DNA of 64,000 nucleotides from Flaviaestuariibacter flavus (GCF_004337505.1 NZ_SJZI01000042.1:655347-719346); one strand, 5' to 3'; positions 1-8,749 are shown, counted from the stretch's first letter. Numbers and translations are program-made. The notes: a model not told the origin generated them from the letters alone.

Positions 1-1
1 C

Positions 2-886
2 AACCAGGTGGCGCTCACCAACGGCGGGCTGTCGCTGCCCGTGCGGATCCGCGGGGTGGTTGTGCGTTCGGGTTACCCGGGAGCGCAGGTCGGGATCTAC
101 TACAACAGCATTTACCTGGGCGGCACGTCTTCGCTCAACGGCGCCAGCGCGCTCTTTTCCACGGGCAATAGTGTTGACGGGCGCGTCTACAACAACCTGC
201 TCTGGAACACCCGCAGCGGCGGCAACACCACGCACCTGGTTCACGAAAACCAGTGGACGATGGGGGACGAGACATTCGCCACTTTCCGCTTCAACAATAA
301 TCATTATGCGGTGAGCGATACGGCGTCGGCCTTTCGCTGGAACCTGTTTGAGCCGCCCGTTGGCTGGGCTGCCTGGAAGCGCAACCTCGGCTCCGAAGAT
401 TCGAGCTATTGCAAGCCGGCGGCGCAGGCGCTGACCGCGCTTTTTGTCAACGCAGCCGTCGGCAACCTGGACATCAACAGCCAGCACCCGCTCGCCCCCG
501 AGCTCAATGAAAAAGCAAAGCCGCAGGCCGGCATCGCCGACGACTTCGGCGCGCTCAATGTGCGCAACACCGGCAGCGGCACCTCCGACATCGGCTCCGA
601 CGAATTCCTGCCGGGTGTTTCCACCGCACTTCCGGCAATCAGTGCCGCTGCCGGCTATAGCTCCGGTCCCAACCCGGCCCGCGACGTACTCACTTTGCGC
701 AAGCCGCCGGTCAGCGGCGACGCCATCATGACGATCACCGCCTCCGACGGACGGGTGCTGCGCAGCCTCGCCTTCCGGGGCAGCAGCCTGCAGGTGCAGT
801 TGGCGGGACTACCCGCCGGAACCTATTTCGTAAAGGTTATTGGTAAGGATGGCCGGAAGCTGCAGCAAACGATCGTGCACTATTGA
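2..886 (+). CDS. T9SS-exported beta-helix protein, 5'-truncated by window edge
   Basis: The frame is open to the left edge, so the N-terminus and any signal peptide lie outside the window. The visible 294 residues start with the end of a right-handed parallel beta-helix region (short Asn/Gly-rich turns such as YNSIYLGG and VYNNLLWN, and a closing DIGSDEF typical of these proteins). The last ~75 residues match a T9SS type A sorting domain: an NPARD motif, a GTYFVKV strand and a short basic end. The product is inferred to be exported through the type IX system and cleaved or anchored at the surface. Its substrate cannot be told from this part. A bidirectional terminator separates it from oxyR, which converges on it. 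Confidence 0.75.
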   Translation, partial: NQVALTNGGLSLPVRIRGVVVRSGYPGAQVGIYYNSIYLGGTSSLNGASALFSTGNSVDGRVYNNLLWNTRSGGNTTHLVHENQWTMGDETFATFRFNNNHYAVSDTASAFRWNLFEPPVGWAAWKRNLGSEDSSYCKPAAQALTALFVNAAVGNLDINSQHPLAPELNEKAKPQAGIADDFGALNVRNTGSGTSDIGSDEFLPGVSTALPAISAAAGYSSGPNPARDVLTLRKPPVSGDAIMTITASDGRVLRSLAFRGSSLQVQLAGLPAGTYFVKVIGKDGRKLQQTIVHY

Positions 887-918
887 TGATCAGGCTTTGA
901 TGCCGCAAGGGCATACAA

Positions 919-952
919 CAGAAAGCCCCGGAACCAGTGTCCGGGCTTTCTG
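919..952. terminator. bidirectional terminator between T9SS protein and oxyR
   Basis: A long stem (CAGAAAGCCCCGGA pairing with TCCGGGCTTTCTG) lies between two convergent genes. There is no long T-run on either side, so its efficiency is uncertain. Confidence 0.6.
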
Positions 953-971
953 CTTACAGGCAGGCTGCGTA

Positions 972-1934
972 TTATTTCAAGCCGCCAACGGAGCCGCCGG
1001 GCTCCTGCGGTGCCAGCACTTTTTTGCGGAAGCGCTCGTTCATCTCCACCGGCAGGTGTTGCCGGATGATGGTTGTCAGCGCATCCACCACCTTGCGGCG
1101 TGCGAAGTGCTGCTGGGTAACGATCGAGATGGCGCGCACCGGCGCGGGGTTTCGGAAGGCGCGTACCTGCTGCTTTTGCTTTGCCGTGAGGCCACTCAGC
1201 GCCAGCTCGGGCAGGATGGTGCTGCCGCCGTTGGCATCCACGAGGCGGAGGAGCATTTCGATGGAGCCCGTTTCAAACTCGAGGCGGCGTGCTTCCTGCC
1301 GCGGCAGGTGGCAAAGTTGCAGCACCTGTGCGCGCAGGCAGTGGCCTTCCTCGAGCAGCCACAGGTTTTGCGGGTCGATATCGGAAGGAGCGAGGGTTTC
1401 TTTCTTTAGTTGTTTCTCACCGGCTGAGGCGTACACGAAGAAGCGCTCGTGAAAGAGCGGGTGCTCTACCAGCTGCGGCCGCTCCAGCGGCGTGGCCAGC
1501 AGGCCCGCATCGAGCCCGTTTGATTCGAGGCGCGCAATGAGCTCCTCGGTGGTGGCCTCGCTCACCTTCACCTGCAGGTTGGGATACTTCGCCATCAGCG
1601 CCGGCAGGAAGCGCGGCACCAGGTAGGGTGCCAGCGTCGGGATGATGCCGAGGCGCAGCTGCCCGCTTACCTCGCCCACGGCTTCGTGCACGAGGTCGGG
1701 GATGCGGCGGGCCTCCTGCAGCACGCGCCGCGCATGCGCCACCACCTCGGCGCCGAGCGGGGTGGGCGACACCGGGTGCCGGCTCCGGTCGAAGATGCGG
1801 ATGCCCAGCTCCTCCTCGAGCTTTTTCACCATCATGCTCAGCGTGGCCTGCGTAACATAACAATGCGCGGCCGCGGTTACAAAGTGGCGGTGCGTGTCGA
1901 TGGCGACGATGTATTCGAGTTGCTGGAGGGTCAT
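972..1934 (-). CDS. oxyR: OxyR, LysR-type hydrogen peroxide sensor
   Basis: A 320-residue LysR-family regulator. Residues 1-60 form the winged helix-turn-helix, and the rest is a two-lobed effector domain. The two redox cysteines fall at residues 199 and 208 within GHCLRAQVLQLC, the same positions and spacing as in E. coli OxyR, so disulfide-based peroxide sensing is well supported. The start chosen (MTLQQLEY) is the normal LysR N-terminus; an in-frame start 16 codons upstream would add a non-homologous tail. The gene is divergent from the BON protein across a repeat-bearing intergenic region. In this phylum OxyR usually controls catalase, Dps and AhpCF; none of these lies adjacent here. Confidence 0.93.
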   Translation of the reverse strand: MTLQQLEYIVAIDTHRHFVTAAAHCYVTQATLSMMVKKLEEELGIRIFDRSRHPVSPTPLGAEVVAHARRVLQEARRIPDLVHEAVGEVSGQLRLGIIPTLAPYLVPRFLPALMAKYPNLQVKVSEATTEELIARLESNGLDAGLLATPLERPQLVEHPLFHERFFVYASAGEKQLKKETLAPSDIDPQNLWLLEEGHCLRAQVLQLCHLPRQEARRLEFETGSIEMLLRLVDANGGSTILPELALSGLTAKQKQQVRAFRNPAPVRAISIVTQQHFARRKVVDALTTIIRQHLPVEMNERFRKKVLAPQEPGGSVGGLK

Positions 1935-1956
1935 GGCGGGTGTTTGAGGGGGATCG

Positions 1957-2008
1957 GAAGAACGCAGATCTGCGTATTCCACTCAGTGGAATCAGCGTTC
2001 CTGCTCTC
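1957..2008. repeat. deleted copy of the GAACGCAGAT intergenic repeat
   Basis: This is a short version of the ~120 bp element at 29347, 31772 and 59919. It keeps the outer ends (GAACGCAGAT ... TCAGCGTTC) and the inner hairpin half (GCGTATTCCACTCAGTGGAAT) but lacks the ~70 bp middle. It lies upstream of both oxyR and the BON gene. Confidence 0.65.
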
Positions 2009-2155
2009 CCGCCGCAATATAGACAAACCTTATCACATAGCCGGTTGTATCGGTTTGGTCAATCGGCAGGCGCCATCCGCGGCTCATCGCTAACCCGCAT
2101 CGGTGCAGAATTTGCTGCGATTCGTGCATTGTGAACCATTGAAAAAACATCAACT

Positions 2156-3334
2156 ATGGCAGAGCACAACCAGGATCAATTCAACTACGGCCGCAGGCAG
2201 GACAGCGGTAGCTATGGCCAGTCCGGCGGCTTCCAGGACAAGTGGATGCGCGGCGAGGAGGACTATCCCGATCGTGGCGAGTATCCCTACAACCAGCCCG
2301 GCGGCAGCCAGCAGCAATACGGCAACGCAGGCCAGCGCCGGCAGGGCGGGCAGCAGCAGTCGGGCGATGATCAGCGCTTCCGGCACCAGGAGCATAACCG
2401 TCCCAACCCCGGCGACTCCAGTCAGCCCGGCAGCCATTACAACGACCAGCCGCAGGGCCAGCACCTGGGCTTCCGTGGCGCCACCCGCGGTCAGGATTTT
2501 TATGAGCAGTCGAACTACGGGCAGCCCAACTACGGCATCCAGCAGCGCGGGCAGGATTTTTACGAGCAGGGCGGGCAGCAATACCGCAACACCAATTACG
2601 GCGGCTACGAGCAGCATCAGTCGCATCGTGGCGACCAGCGTTTCGGCAACCCGGTATACAACCAGGGACAGCAATACCCCGAGCCGTGGGAGCGGGCGCC
2701 GTATGCACCGCATCATTACGGAGGCCCGCAGCCCGGTAGCCAGCAGCATTATAGCCTGGCCGGTTACGGGCCGCAACAGCCAGGTGGCTATAACTTCCAC
2801 CCCGACGAAGGACAGCACCGCAATCCCTATTTCGGCGTACAGCAGCCGGCATTTGCCCATCACCCGGGCGGCTTCCGCGGCCGCGGCCCGCGCGACTACC
2901 ATCGCTCCGAAGAACGCATCCGCGAGGACGTATGCGACCGCCTCACCGATGACGACTGGCTGGATGCCTCGCACGTGCAGGTGCAGGTGCAGGGCAACGA
3001 AGTGATCCTGTCGGGCGAAGTGAACAGCCGCGAGGAGAAGCGCCGTGCTGAAGATGTGGTGGAATCGATCTCGGGCGTACAGCACGTTGAGAACCGCATC
3101 CGTGTCAACCACCAGGAAGGCCGCGGCACCGGTTACGATCGTCATGTGTCGCAACACCAGTATACCGGTGTGGCCGATACACCCGGTAAGATCGGCAACG
3201 AGTCGGGCACGACCAACGAGGTCATCCGCAACGCCGGTGCACGCAACAACGCCGGGCTCGATCCCAACAATACGGACCGCCCGCGTACACGCAAGCGCAG
3301 CGACAAGGGTAGTCACAAGGAGCCGGGCGCATAG
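2156..3334 (+). CDS. BON-domain protein with Q/G/Y-rich disordered N-terminus
   Basis: 392 residues. Residues 1 to ~245 are low complexity: Gln, Gly, Asn, Tyr, Pro and His dominate, with regularly spaced Tyr/Phe and a repeated GQDFYEQ unit. Residues ~252-319 form one BON domain (VQVQGNEVILSGEVNSREEK ... SGVQHVENRIRV), a fold that binds phospholipid or other ligands in periplasmic proteins such as OsmY. A basic, polar tail follows. No signal peptide is visible, so a cytoplasmic location is likelier than for OsmY. The spaced aromatic residues recall prion-like or phase-separating domains; that is inference. It is divergent from oxyR, which suggests but does not prove a stress role. Confidence 0.85.
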   Translation: MAEHNQDQFNYGRRQDSGSYGQSGGFQDKWMRGEEDYPDRGEYPYNQPGGSQQQYGNAGQRRQGGQQQSGDDQRFRHQEHNRPNPGDSSQPGSHYNDQPQGQHLGFRGATRGQDFYEQSNYGQPNYGIQQRGQDFYEQGGQQYRNTNYGGYEQHQSHRGDQRFGNPVYNQGQQYPEPWERAPYAPHHYGGPQPGSQQHYSLAGYGPQQPGGYNFHPDEGQHRNPYFGVQQPAFAHHPGGFRGRGPRDYHRSEERIREDVCDRLTDDDWLDASHVQVQVQGNEVILSGEVNSREEKRRAEDVVESISGVQHVENRIRVNHQEGRGTGYDRHVSQHQYTGVADTPGKIGNESGTTNEVIRNAGARNNAGLDPNNTDRPRTRKRSDKGSHKEPGA

Positions 3335-3353
3335 TCTGCCGGTCGGATAAGAA

Positions 3354-3375
3354 ATGTCCCGCAACCGCGGGACAT
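3354..3375. terminator. hairpin between BON gene and histidine kinase
   Basis: A perfect 9-bp stem, ATGTCCCGC / GCGGGACAT, with a 4-nt loop lies between convergent genes. There is no strong T-run. Confidence 0.55.
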
Positions 3376-3378
3376 ATG

Positions 3379-5838
3379 TTATTTCGGATCGCGTTTCTGT
3401 TTTTCCGGCAGCATGATCTCGAAGCGGGCGCCATTGCCCGGTGCGCCGATAGCGGTAATGGTGCCGTGGTGACCGTCGATGATCTTCTTGACGATGGCGA
3501 GGCCGACGCCGGTGCCGTCGTATTGCTCGCGCGGGTGCAGGCGGTGAAACACCTCGAAGATTTTTTCCGACTGATCGGGGCGGAAGCCGATCCCGTTATC
3601 GCTATAAATGATGCGGTAACCGGGGCCGGTGCTTGTTTGGGCAGGCTCCGCGTTAATGGTGATGACGGGCTGTCGTCCCGGCTCCACGAACTTAAGCGAG
3701 TTGCTCACGAGGTTTTGAAAAACCTGCCCGAGCTGCAGCGCGTTGCCTTCGATGGTGGGCAGGCGCGACAGGTGCAGGGCCGCACACTTCTCGTGAATGG
3801 CCAGCTCGAGGTCGTCGCGGATTCGGTCGATGAGTACGTTGAGGTCGACGGACTCCGAGGGGACTTCGTTGTTGGAGATCCGCGAGAAGGCGAGGAGGTC
3901 GTCGATGAGTCGGATCATCCGGGTGGAGGACTCGACGATGTTATTGAGGTAGCGTTCCGACTTGCTGTCGAGATTTTCCTTCAGCTTGTCCTGCAACATG
4001 CGGCTGAATACGGAAATCTTGCGCACCGGTTCCTTCAGGTCGTGCGACGCGATGGAGGTGAACTGCAGCAGGTCGTAGTTGCGTTGCTCCAGTTCGGCCG
4101 TGCGTTCGCGCACCTTTTCCTCGAGCAGCGCCAGCGCCGCTTTCTCCTGGTGACGGAGCTCTTCCTGCACCCGCTTTTCTTCGGTGGTGTCGCGCGCTTC
4201 GATGACGGTGCCACGCGGCACGCCTTCTTCGATGATCGGCGACGCGATAAAATAGACGGGAAAGTAGGAGCCATCTTTCCGGATGAAAACTTCCTCGCCC
4301 TGCGTTTGCGACTGGGTGGGCAGCGCGCGGTCGATGGCGGATTCCTCGATGGGGTAATGCCGGCCGTCGGGGCGGGTGTGCTTGATATAGTAATGCAGGG
4401 GCTTCTCCTGCACTTCGGCAAGCGTGTAGCCGGTAAGGGTTTCCGCTGCCGGGTTCATATAGGTGCAAAACTGGCGTTCGTCCATCAGGAAGAGCGCCTG
4501 CATGGTGTTATTGGTGATGGTTTCAATAAGCAGGTTGCTGCGCTGCAGCAGCTGCTCCGAATTCTTGCGCCCCGTGATGTCAGTAAGCGAGCCGGCGAAG
4601 CCGCCGAAGGTGCCGTCGCGGTTGAAGTAGGGGCTGCCATGGGTGGAGCACCAGCGTACCTCGCCGCTGCGGCGGCGGATGCGGAAGTCGGCCGAAAATA
4701 CCTGCCGCTTGCGGAAAGCTTCGAGAAAGCTTTGCTGCACCCACTCCCGGTCTTCTTCCACCACGGCATGCACCCAGCCCACGCCCAGGTGGTCTTCAGG
4801 ATTTCCGCCCACCCAGTCGGTCCAGGTGCGGTTGAGATAGATCGTGCTGGTGGCCGCGTTGGTCATCCACAGCACCACCGGCGAAACGGAAGTAATGATG
4901 TTGGAAAGCTCCTCGCTTTTTTCAAGGGCTGCCTCGGCCTGCCGGCTGGAGGTGATGTCGCGCACCACCGAAAGCACGTGGGGCTTGCCGCGGAAGATGA
5001 AGTTGGCTCCCTGGAATTCGGCTTCGAACTCGGAGCCGTCTTTGCGGATCCGCTGGTTGGTGCCGGAATATTGCCGTCCGGACAAGGCGAGCTCCTTCAG
5101 GATCTGGAAGTCTTCCGGGTTTTTGAAAAGCAGTCCTGCGTGTTGCCCGATGAGCTCGTCGTAGCTGTAGCCGAAGATGCGGCAGGCCGACGGATTCGCT
5201 TCCACGATGGTGCCGCGTTCGTCGTAGATGATCATCGAGTCGAAAGTGGCGTTGAAGATGCTGGCGTATTGCTCTTTCTGTTCCAGCAGGCGGGCTTCGA
5301 TGCGGTTGCGCTCTTCGAAAAGGCGGGCATTGCTCATGGCGATGGCGGCCTGCAGGGCCAGGCCTTCCACGAGCTGTTCCGATGCCTCCGTAAATACGCC
5401 CACTTCGGGATGGCCGAAGAAGAGTCCGCCGATGCCTTCGCCGGTGATGGGGTTGACCACCGGCGTGGCCAGGTAGCTGCGTACCGGCAGGTGGCCGCGC
5501 GGCATGCCGTGATAGGGCGGGTTCTGCCCGTAATGCGGCTGCGCCGTAACGTCGTCGTAGCGTACGGTGCCGCGTGCCGCGAAGGTGGGCTCGAAGATCT
5601 TGGTGTTGCGCGGCATCGGGAACTTGGAAAAGGCCTCGCGGGCTACGCCCGAAATCGTATAGAGCACGTACGACTCGCCGGCCGCGTTGGTGACATTGTA
5701 AAAAAAGGCGCCGAATTGCGCGCCCGACAGCTCCGTACCGATATCGGTTACCCGCTGTACGACTTTCTCCAGGTCGATCTCGGCGCTGATCGTCCGGCCT
5801 GATTCCAGCAGGAGCTCGAAAACGGTTTTAGTTTCCAA
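3379..5838 (-). CDS. GAF/PAS sensor histidine kinase
   Basis: 819 residues with no membrane segment, so a soluble kinase. Order: GAF domain (~12-185), three PAS domains (~190-310, 310-430, 435-560; each with its linking PAC-type segment), a coiled coil, then HisKA with the phospho-acceptor His at residue 599 (SIASHDLKEPVRK). The ATPase domain carries the N box (LVSNSLKF), G1 (YSDNGIGF) and G2 (GTGVGLAIV). This layout is common among Bacteroidota light, redox or bacteriophytochrome-type kinases, but the GAF lacks an obvious chromophore Cys context. It has no receiver domain of its own. The single-domain receiver transcribed divergently 86 bp away is the natural partner by position. Confidence 0.9.
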   Translation of the reverse strand: METKTVFELLLESGRTISAEIDLEKVVQRVTDIGTELSGAQFGAFFYNVTNAAGESYVLYTISGVAREAFSKFPMPRNTKIFEPTFAARGTVRYDDVTAQPHYGQNPPYHGMPRGHLPVRSYLATPVVNPITGEGIGGLFFGHPEVGVFTEASEQLVEGLALQAAIAMSNARLFEERNRIEARLLEQKEQYASIFNATFDSMIIYDERGTIVEANPSACRIFGYSYDELIGQHAGLLFKNPEDFQILKELALSGRQYSGTNQRIRKDGSEFEAEFQGANFIFRGKPHVLSVVRDITSSRQAEAALEKSEELSNIITSVSPVVLWMTNAATSTIYLNRTWTDWVGGNPEDHLGVGWVHAVVEEDREWVQQSFLEAFRKRQVFSADFRIRRRSGEVRWCSTHGSPYFNRDGTFGGFAGSLTDITGRKNSEQLLQRSNLLIETITNNTMQALFLMDERQFCTYMNPAAETLTGYTLAEVQEKPLHYYIKHTRPDGRHYPIEESAIDRALPTQSQTQGEEVFIRKDGSYFPVYFIASPIIEEGVPRGTVIEARDTTEEKRVQEELRHQEKAALALLEEKVRERTAELEQRNYDLLQFTSIASHDLKEPVRKISVFSRMLQDKLKENLDSKSERYLNNIVESSTRMIRLIDDLLAFSRISNNEVPSESVDLNVLIDRIRDDLELAIHEKCAALHLSRLPTIEGNALQLGQVFQNLVSNSLKFVEPGRQPVITINAEPAQTSTGPGYRIIYSDNGIGFRPDQSEKIFEVFHRLHPREQYDGTGVGLAIVKKIIDGHHGTITAIGAPGNGARFEIMLPEKQKRDPK

Positions 5839-5869
5839 TTTTTGTCAAGGGTTGAGGTGGCTAAACTAC

Positions 5870-5877
5870 TAATTTTG
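5870..5877 (+). promoter_or_regulatory. -7 box (TAATTTTG) for the receiver gene
   Basis: An exact match to the Bacteroidota -7 consensus TAnnTTTG in the divergent kinase-receiver gap, about 48 nt before the receiver start. Confidence 0.45.
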
Positions 5878-5924
5878 CGAACACTACACCGCGCCCCGGG
5901 CGCTAACAATCAAACCCTTACCCT

Positions 5925-6341
5925 TTGCCCTACAAACAAGCACTCCGCATACTTTTGGTTGATGACGACGCTACTGACCGCGAGCTTTTTTCCGAAGCCC
6001 TGCAGCTGGTGGCACCGCAGCACCAGCTCATCGAAGCCGGCAACGGACAAGAAGCGCTTGCATTACTTGAGGGCGGTGCTGCGCTTCCCGACCTGGTGCT
6101 TCTTGATCTGAACATGCCGGTAAAGGACGGGCGCGAAGCCCTGCTGGATATCCGCCGCAACCCGGCCCTGCGTTGCCTTCCGGTATGCATCCTTTCTACC
6201 TCCAGTGCCCACTTCGACGTGGAGCGGGCCTATGCCGATGGTGCCAGCCTGTTCCTGGTAAAGCCCCTCGAATACGCACAGCTGAAGGGCCTGATTGAAA
6301 CCCTGAGCACGCTGTTCACCCGCTTTGCCGTGCTGCCCTGA
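5925..6341 (+). CDS. single-domain response regulator
   Basis: 138 residues consisting only of a CheY-like receiver of the Rcp1 type. The acidic pocket is D13-D14-D15, the phospho-acceptor is D61 (LLDLNMP), the switch Ser/Thr is in ILSTSS (~91-93), and the conserved Lys is K113 in VKP. There is no output domain, so it should act by phosphotransfer or protein contact. No ATG or GTG precedes the conserved first strand; a TTG start (MPYKQALRIL) gives exactly the right N-terminus. It is divergent from the PAS/GAF kinase and probably its phosphorylation target (inferred from position). Confidence 0.88.
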   Translation: MPYKQALRILLVDDDATDRELFSEALQLVAPQHQLIEAGNGQEALALLEGGAALPDLVLLDLNMPVKDGREALLDIRRNPALRCLPVCILSTSSAHFDVERAYADGASLFLVKPLEYAQLKGLIETLSTLFTRFAVLP

Positions 6342-6368
6342 TGCGAACCGGCATGGTATTTCGGCCCT

Positions 6369-6566
6369 ATGCTGAAACGTAATTTCCTGGCAAAGAACAA
6401 CGAGCGCAGCGACCGGCAGCGCAGCAACGACAATTCCACGCAACGCAGCAGCAACCGGAAAGGGGATACGTCGCGCACCTCCAATGCGGGCCGCAATGAG
6501 GCTTCGGGCGGACGCACCGACACCAACAACAAGGGACAGGTTAAAGGCGGCAGCGAGCGCATCTGA
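6369..6566 (+). CDS. small, basic, disordered protein
   Basis: 65 residues, almost all polar: Asn, Ser, Arg, Thr, Gly and Lys, with no hydrophobic core after the first eight residues. It starts 27 nt after the receiver gene and is followed at once by a T-rich terminator, so it is probably co-transcribed with the receiver. Similar short Arg/Ser/Asn-rich proteins occur in this phylum, but I do not recognise a family. Its low complexity means chance coding cannot be excluded; the transcriptional context is the main support. Confidence 0.5.
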   Translation: MLKRNFLAKNNERSDRQRSNDNSTQRSSNRKGDTSRTSNAGRNEASGGRTDTNNKGQVKGGSERI

Positions 6567-6586
6567 CCCACGATTCTTTAACGGAC

Positions 6587-6612
6587 ACAAAGCCCTGCGG
6601 GGCTTTTTTTGT
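6587..6612 (+). terminator. rho-independent terminator
   Basis: Stem AAAGCCC / GGGCTTT followed by a T-run, directly after the small basic protein gene. Confidence 0.85.
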
Positions 6613-6705
6613 GCCGGGTCTTCCATTCATAGCAGCAATCGCCCGTTTCGCATAAAAGAATGGCAGCCCGCCGCCGCGCCGGATAATTTAGTGCAAAACG
6701 AAACC

Positions 6706-7449
6706 ATGAAAAGACTGGCAACCCTGCTGCTGCTGCTGACGGCATTGCAGGCCGGCGCACAGGCCGATACGATCGATACCCGCCGCGGCGGGCTGCTTAC
6801 AAAATACCTGAAGGCGGGCAAGGCTTCCTATGTGGTGTACTTTACCGATAGCGCCAGTGGCCGCCGTATTTCTTCGGCCGATATCTGGGACCGCGGCATC
6901 GAACTGCACGACTCTTTGGGCCGGCAGTGGTACCGCTTCAGCTGGCAGGTGTGGCGCCGCGATTCGCTGGCCGCCGACGTCGTATCTACCGGCGCTGTGG
7001 CGCGGATGCAGCCGCTGGCGCACGAGGCCGAGTATAAGGGCCGCGGGCATTTCGGCTATGTGTTTGATAACGGTGTGGTAACGGTGCCGCCCCGCTGGCA
7101 ACGCACGGCAAAAGACAGCACGATGAATGTGCGCGTAGACCCGCCGGGCTTCGCGTTCCCGATGGACCTGGAGCTGTTTCCCCTGCTGCCTTTCAAAAAG
7201 GTCGGTCAGGAATTTCAAATGGCTTTTTATGAACCCGGCTCGCCGAAGTCGGATTACTACAAGCTGACCGTTACGGGGCGGGAGGACCTGGCCTTGCCCG
7301 GCGGCGCCCGCGTCAATTGCTGGCTGCTGCGCATCGACTATGGCCGCGGCACCTCCGCCACCTTCTGGATCGCGGACAAGGAGCGTGTTGTGCTGAAAAT
7401 GCAGGAGGCATTCCGCGGGCGCTACCGCTACAAGGTGCGGCTTTATTGA
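6706..7449 (+). CDS. secreted protein, DUF3108-like
   Basis: 247 residues starting with a clear Sec signal peptide (MKRLATLLLLLTALQAGAQA, cleavage near residue 20). The rest is a beta-rich soluble domain with regularly spaced strands (YVVYFTDS, YRFSWQVWRRD, KLTVTGRE, CWLLRIDYG, FWIADKERVVLKMQE). This resembles the DUF3108-like periplasmic folds in which the last strands read as a conversion factor or ester-like wording, but I recognise no catalytic motif. The open frame runs further upstream; the ATG immediately before the signal peptide is the credible start. The next gene, pncB, begins 28 nt later inside a strong hairpin. Confidence 0.65.
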   Translation: MKRLATLLLLLTALQAGAQADTIDTRRGGLLTKYLKAGKASYVVYFTDSASGRRISSADIWDRGIELHDSLGRQWYRFSWQVWRRDSLAADVVSTGAVARMQPLAHEAEYKGRGHFGYVFDNGVVTVPPRWQRTAKDSTMNVRVDPPGFAFPMDLELFPLLPFKKVGQEFQMAFYEPGSPKSDYYKLTVTGREDLALPGGARVNCWLLRIDYGRGTSATFWIADKERVVLKMQEAFRGRYRYKVRLY

Positions 7450-7470
7450 TGGCCCGTAAATTTCAGCATG

Positions 7471-7495
7471 AAGCGCTATGGACACCATAGCGCTT
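7471..7495 (+). promoter_or_regulatory. 11-bp hairpin enclosing the pncB start codon
   Basis: AAGCGCTATGG and CCATAGCGCTT form a perfect 11-bp inverted repeat with a 3-nt loop (ACA). The pncB ATG lies in the left arm. A pyrimidine-rich stretch (CCTTCTTTATT) follows, so it could be the terminator of the upstream gene, a block on pncB translation, or both. Confidence 0.6.
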
Positions 7496-8689
7496 CCTTC
7501 TTTATTGGACAACGACTTTTACAAGTTTACCATGCAGCAGTGCGTGGTAAAGCTTTTTCCCCGGGCAAAGGCCCGCTACCGCTTTATCAACCGCGGCGGG
7601 CACCTGTTCCCGCCGGGCTTTGCCGGTGCCCTGCAGGCATCGGTGCAGGCGATGCGGGGTCTGCGCCTGACGCCGGAGGAAAAGCGTTGGCTCGCGGAAA
7701 CCTGCCCCTACCTCGACCCGGTATACCTCGACTTCCTGCAGGGCTATTGCTATGATCCTGGAGAAGTATCGGTGCGTCAGGAGGGAGGCGAGGTGACCGT
7801 GGACGTGGAAGGGTACTGGTACCGCACGATCCTTTGGGAGGTGCCCCTGCTGTGCCTTATCTCGGAAAACTTTTATGCGCTCGGCGGGGAAGCGCGTGCG
7901 GATGATGCAACGGTAGAAGGGAAAACGCGTGCGAAGATCGAGGCCTATGGCGACCTGGGTGTGACGATAGCCGAGTTCGGTACGCGCAGGCGGCACTCCT
8001 ATTCCGTGCAGGACCTGGTAGTGGCCGCACTGAAGAAATACGGTACCACCTTCGTGGGCACCAGCAATGTTCATCTTGCGATGAAGCATGGCGTGAAACC
8101 GATCGGTACGCATGCGCACGAGTGGTTCATGTTTCATGCCGCCCGTTATGGATACCGGATGGCCAACCCGGTGGCGCTCGACCATTGGGTGGATGTGTAT
8201 CGCGGGGAACTGGGCATCGCCCTGACCGACACCTTCACAACCGCCGAATTTTACGAAGTCTTCGACCGGAAGCTGGCGCGTCTCTTCGATGGCGTGCGGC
8301 AGGACAGCGGCGATCCCCTGCGCTTCGCCGATATTACCATCGCGCATTATCAAAAGCTGGGCATCGACCCACTGACAAAGACCATCATTTTTTCCGATGC
8401 GCTCAACGTAGAGAAGGTGCGGCGTATCGCGGCTCATTGCAAGGGCCGCATCGGCATCTCCTTCGGCATCGGCACGAGCTTCAGCAACGATGTGGGGCTT
8501 AAGCCGATGAACATCGTGATCAAAATGTCGGAAGCGCAGCCGGCCCCAGGCCCCTGGATACCCGTGGTGAAGCTTTCCGACGAGCCCGGGAAGCACAGCG
8601 GCGGGGAACGCGAAATTCAGCTGGCGAAGGAGATGCTGCAGATCGGTATCGACAATTCTGAAAGCTCTGAGCACCCCGGAGGTCTTTGA
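7478..8689 (+). CDS. pncB: nicotinate phosphoribosyltransferase
   Basis: 403 residues, the normal length. The enzyme converts nicotinate and PRPP, with ATP, to nicotinate mononucleotide in the Preiss-Handler route to NAD. Diagnostic parts are SLLDNDFYKFTMQQ at the N-terminus, the EFGTRRRHSYSVQD segment, GTSNVHLAMK, GTHAHEWFM and the phosphate-binding region RQDSGDP followed by IIFSDALNVEK. It is cytoplasmic. The ATG used is inside an 11-bp hairpin; a TTG nine codons on (LDNDFYK) is the only near alternative. No other NAD gene is adjacent. Confidence 0.95.
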   Translation: MDTIALPSLLDNDFYKFTMQQCVVKLFPRAKARYRFINRGGHLFPPGFAGALQASVQAMRGLRLTPEEKRWLAETCPYLDPVYLDFLQGYCYDPGEVSVRQEGGEVTVDVEGYWYRTILWEVPLLCLISENFYALGGEARADDATVEGKTRAKIEAYGDLGVTIAEFGTRRRHSYSVQDLVVAALKKYGTTFVGTSNVHLAMKHGVKPIGTHAHEWFMFHAARYGYRMANPVALDHWVDVYRGELGIALTDTFTTAEFYEVFDRKLARLFDGVRQDSGDPLRFADITIAHYQKLGIDPLTKTIIFSDALNVEKVRRIAAHCKGRIGISFGIGTSFSNDVGLKPMNIVIKMSEAQPAPGPWIPVVKLSDEPGKHSGGEREIQLAKEMLQIGIDNSESSEHPGGL

Positions 8690-8749
8690 TTCGAAATGAT
8701 GTGCGGAACAGGACTGCTGAATTTTTCTCCGGGCCCATTCCGTCCGCCG

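Noticed and set aside
3376..5802. 808-codon open frame on the plus strand opposite the histidine kinase
   Set aside because: The minus-strand frame has complete GAF, PAS, HisKA and ATPase motifs; the plus frame has none. High GC keeps antisense frames open.
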